64,000 nucleotides of DNA from Colwellia marinimaniae. Lineage in GTDB: Bacteria; Pseudomonadota; Gammaproteobacteria; Enterobacterales; Alteromonadaceae. Both the position numbers and the translations under genes were made by a program. This document shows positions 61,155 through 64,000 of the stretch, piece after piece. Location: positions 1 through 64,000 of the forward strand of contig NZ_BDQM01000007.1 of assembly GCF_002207865.1 (NCBI RefSeq). Direction: 5' to 3'. Position 1 is the first letter of the stretch, and every line of letters begins with the position of its first letter. The notes beneath the pieces are model-generated. The model worked only from the letters and a program-made list of their open reading frames with translations. It ran no database searches and had not been told where the DNA came from.

Positions 61155-61463
61155 AAGTACAATAGCCAGAAAATAGTGTTTAATAAGGAAGCCCTACAAT
61201 AAAGCTGAACAAATGTAAAAATACTTTTAAAATCAATACAGTAATAACTATAACTAGGTAATGATAGCCCAAATCAGTAATAAATCAAACACCTGTAGCT
61301 ACATAAAGAGGTTTGACCAGTACTTTGCAGCTATATTCTTCGAAAACACAGTGATTATCGCCAATAACAAAAAAACAGTGGAAAATTAACCTTTTTAGTT
61401 CACAGCACCGTTATTTTGTGTAATTATTAGCCCTAATGATTTTTAATGGTGTTTTAACAGAAG

Positions 61464-61925
61464 ATGAGCACAAAGTTTACAGTTTTAGTGTTAAATGGCC
61501 CAAATTTGAATATGCTGGGTAAACGCGAGCCTAGCATCTACGGTACACAAAGCTTAGCTGACATTATTGCTGAGTTGAGCCAACAAGCTACTGAAAAACA
61601 TATTGAGTTAAAACATTTACAAAGCAATGCTGAGCATGAATTAATCGATGCGATTCACCAAGGCTTTCAGCAGGTAGATTTTATCATCATTAATCCGGCT
61701 GCATATACTCATACTAGTGTCGCCCTTCGAGATGCTTTGCTTGCTGTGGCCATACCTTTTATAGAGGTGCATTTATCAAATGTGCATGCGCGTGAAGCTT
61801 TTAGAAAACACTCATATTTGTCTGATATTGCCCTAGGTGTTATTTGCGGTTTTGGTGCGCAAGGTTATAGCTTCGCCCTAGAAGCGGCAAGCACCTACCT
61901 AAACAAAGCAGCAAACGACAAATAA
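61464..61925 (+). CDS. aroQ: 3-dehydroquinate dehydratase, type II
   Basis: 153 residues. [18 protein letters not shown] carries the catalytic Arg21 and Tyr26, [15 protein letters not shown] the next motif, and HLSNVHARE the active-site His. It dehydrates 3-dehydroquinate to 3-dehydroshikimate in the shikimate pathway. The type II dodecamer form is shown by the short length. It is followed by accB and accC, an order common in gammaproteobacteria. Confidence 0.98.
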   Translation: MSTKFTVLVLNGPNLNMLGKREPSIYGTQSLADIIAELSQQATEKHIELKHLQSNAEHELIDAIHQGFQQVDFIIINPAAYTHTSVALRDALLAVAIPFIEVHLSNVHAREAFRKHSYLSDIALGVICGFGAQGYSFALEAASTYLNKAANDK

Positions 61926-62016
61926 CCATCAATTACAAACCGTAACAGTTAATGACCAAACATTAACCTATATTAAAAAAATATTAATTTTAGTAACCCT
62001 AATTTAAGGTGTCCCA

Positions 62017-62454
62017 ATGGATATTCGTAAAATAAAAAAACTTATCGAACTGGTTGAAGAGTCCGGTATCAACGAGCTAGAGATCTCTGAAGGTGAAGAA
62101 TCCGTACGCATTTGCCGTGGCGTTGTTGCAGTGGCCCCAGTAATGCAAGCGGCTCCTTTAGCTGCTCCGGTTGCCCCAGTTGCAGTGGTTCCTGCTGAAG
62201 TAGCAGCTCCAGCACCTACTGGTCATATCGTTCGTTCTCCTATGGTTGGTACTTACTATGCTTCCGCTTCACCTGATGCACCCGCATTTGCTGAAGTCGG
62301 TAAACATGTAAATGCTGGCGATACTTTATGTATTGTTGAAGCAATGAAAATGATGAACCAAATTGAAGCGGACAAGTCTGGCGTTATTAAAGAAATTTTA
62401 GCGCAAAATGAAGACGCCATTGAATTTGACCAACCGCTATTCATCATTGAATAA
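62017..62454 (+). CDS. accB: Biotin carboxyl carrier protein of acetyl-CoA carboxylase
   Basis: 145 residues. An N-terminal helix region, an Ala/Pro-rich linker (about 40-70) and the biotinyl domain with EAMKMMNQI, where Lys111 carries biotin. It shuttles the carboxyl group in fatty-acid synthesis. It is 32 nt before accC, one operon. Confidence 0.98.
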   Translation: MDIRKIKKLIELVEESGINELEISEGEESVRICRGVVAVAPVMQAAPLAAPVAPVAVVPAEVAAPAPTGHIVRSPMVGTYYASASPDAPAFAEVGKHVNAGDTLCIVEAMKMMNQIEADKSGVIKEILAQNEDAIEFDQPLFIIE

Positions 62455-62486
62455 GCCCGTATATATTCAGAGATAAGGGTTATTCC

Positions 62487-63833
62487 ATGTTAGATAAAGT
62501 TGTTATCGCCAATCGTGGCGAAATTGCCTTAAGAATATTGCGCGCCTGTAAAGAGCTTGGTATCAAAACCGTGGCTGTTCATTCAACTGCTGATAAAGAC
62601 CTTAAACACGTTTTGTTAGCGGATGAAACCATTTGTATTGGTAAAGCACCCGCACCTGATAGCTACCTTAATATTCCGGCAATCATTACCGCAGCAGAAG
62701 TAACCAATGCAGTTGCTATTCATCCTGGTTATGGTTTTTTAGCAGAAAATGCTGATTTTGCTGAACAAGTTGAAAACTCTGGTTTTATCTTTATCGGTCC
62801 AACGGCAGAAAGCATCCGTATTATGGGTGATAAAGTTGCGGCAATAAAATCGATGAAAGGTGCGGGAGTGCCTTGTGTACCTGGCTCTGATGGTCCATTG
62901 ACTGAAGATAATGCGCAAAATAAGGCTCATGCCAAACGCATCGGTTACCCGGTAATCATTAAAGCGGCTGGTGGTGGTGGTGGTCGTGGCATGCGCGTAG
63001 TGCGTAGTGAAGGAGAATTGGTCGAGGCTATTGCCTTAACCAAAAAAGAAGCGGGTACTATTTTCAAAAATGATATGGTTTACATGGAAAAATTCCTTGA
63101 AAATCCACGTCATATTGAAATTCAAATCCTTGCTGATGGCCAAGGCAGCGCAATTCACTTAGGTGAGCGTGATTGTTCAATGCAACGACGTCACCAAAAA
63201 GTAGTTGAAGAAGCACCTGCACCAGGTATTACCCCTGAAATGCGCGCCAAAATTGGTGAGCGTTGTTGTAATGCTTGTCTTGAGATTAACTATCGCGGTG
63301 CTGGTACGTTTGAATTCTTATATGAAAATGGTGAATTCTACTTCATTGAAATGAATACCCGTATTCAGGTTGAGCATCCAGTAACAGAAATGATCACGGG
63401 TGTTGACTTGATCAAAGAGCAACTACGTATTGCCGCTGGTCAACCGTTATCATATACCCAAGACGATATTAAAATTTCAGGTCACTCAATTGAATGTCGT
63501 ATAAATGCTGAAGATCCTCGTACTTTTATTCCGTCACCGGGTAAGATTACCCGTTTCCACCCACCAGGTGGTTTAGGTGTACGTTGGGATTCTCATATTT
63601 ATGCTGGTTATTCTGTACCGCCACATTATGACTCTATGATTGGTAAACTAATCACTTGGGGTGATAACCGTGATGTTGCTATTGCGCGTATGCGTAATGC
63701 CTTAGCCGAATTAGTGATTGACGGTATTAAAACTAACATTACTTTGCATCAAGATATTTTAAATGATCAAGGTTTTGTTAATGGTGGTGCTAACATTCAT
63801 TACTTAGAACAGAAGTTAGCTGAACTTGACTAG
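62487..63833 (+). CDS. accC: Biotin carboxylase subunit of acetyl-CoA carboxylase
   Basis: 448 residues, full length. It starts [20 protein letters not shown]; the ATP-grasp loop is [17 protein letters not shown] and the catalytic part [16 protein letters not shown]. It carboxylates the biotin on AccB with ATP and bicarbonate. It is the second gene of accBC. Confidence 0.99.
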   Translation: MLDKVVIANRGEIALRILRACKELGIKTVAVHSTADKDLKHVLLADETICIGKAPAPDSYLNIPAIITAAEVTNAVAIHPGYGFLAENADFAEQVENSGFIFIGPTAESIRIMGDKVAAIKSMKGAGVPCVPGSDGPLTEDNAQNKAHAKRIGYPVIIKAAGGGGGRGMRVVRSEGELVEAIALTKKEAGTIFKNDMVYMEKFLENPRHIEIQILADGQGSAIHLGERDCSMQRRHQKVVEEAPAPGITPEMRAKIGERCCNACLEINYRGAGTFEFLYENGEFYFIEMNTRIQVEHPVTEMITGVDLIKEQLRIAAGQPLSYTQDDIKISGHSIECRINAEDPRTFIPSPGKITRFHPPGGLGVRWDSHIYAGYSVPPHYDSMIGKLITWGDNRDVAIARMRNALAELVIDGIKTNITLHQDILNDQGFVNGGANIHYLEQKLAELD

Positions 63834-63900
63834 TTTTTATTAGAAAACACTATTGCTCACTCCTAGACCTGCTGTCTCCGTGAGCTAGTGCACATCTGGT

Positions 63901-64000
63901 ACATATCGAAAATGTGCGTCCTGCATTTTCTGAATACCGTACATCCTGTACATATCGAAAATGTGGGTCCTGCATTTTCTGAATACCGTACATCCTGTAC
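63901..64000. repeat. 49-bp tandem repeat, two units and the start of a third
   Basis: Units start at 63901, 63950 and 63999, and the window ends inside the array. The first two units differ by one base in the loop (TGCGTCCTG versus TGGGTCCTG). Each unit holds the hairpin GAAAATG/CATTTTC around that loop, and GTACA-TCC-TGTAC at its end. The 12-mer TGCGTCCTGCAT also occurs in the dispersed repeat at 25499-25510. Confidence 0.85.

Noticed and set aside
63901..64000. CRISPR-like array at the end of the window
   Set aside because: The 49-bp units are repeated in full without unique spacers, and contain internal hairpins.

Overview
The window looks like a chromosomal segment of a marine gammaproteobacterium of the Alteromonadales, most like Colwellia or a close relative. 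This is inferred from the low-GC coding style, the housekeeping genes (groESL, fxsA, cutA, dsbD, aroQ-accB-accC, efp/epmB) and a TonB-dependent carbohydrate locus of the type found in that order. No rRNA, tRNA or CRISPR array was seen.

Regions 1.7-19 kb and 34-44.6 kb form two halves of one alpha-glucan (starch, glycogen, maltodextrin) system. The first half has two lipoprotein pullulanases, a large non-catalytic starch-binding lipoprotein, a TonB-dependent receptor, a tryptophan-halogenase-like flavoprotein and an aldo/keto reductase. The second half has a secreted alpha-amylase, a cytoplasmic GH13 glucosidase, a secreted GH31 glucosidase, glucokinase, an MFS sugar transporter and a LacI-family regulator. 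A 14-bp palindrome with core ATACGTAT occurs eight times in the control regions of these genes, so they very probably form one regulon under the LacI regulator (MalR-like). The proposed flow is: surface binding and debranching, TonB-driven import, periplasmic hydrolysis, MFS uptake, cytoplasmic hydrolysis and phosphorylation to glucose-6-phosphate.

Between the two halves (20-34 kb) lies an accessory region. It holds a BlaI repressor and an M56 peptidase fused to a TonB C-terminal domain next to a divergent lipoprotein, a GH63-type glucosidase, a quinone oxidoreductase with a divergent LysR gene, a methyltransferase, a cytidylyltransferase broken by two single-base insertions in C tracts, a TPR protein and a TrmH-type methyltransferase. 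It also holds a REP-associated tyrosine transposase with flanking repeats, a RelBE-like toxin-antitoxin pair, and a transposase-less copy of the same element.

From 44.8 kb to the end the window is mostly core genome: an OmpW-like protein, efp with divergent epmB, an MscS channel, two small envelope proteins, groEL/groES with a sigma-32-type promoter and an unusual triplicated 169-bp terminator region, fxsA, cutA-dsbD, a three-gene operon (phosphate-binding-like protein, porin, GGDEF-EAL protein), and aroQ-accB-accC. The last 100 bases are a 49-bp tandem repeat that runs off the window.
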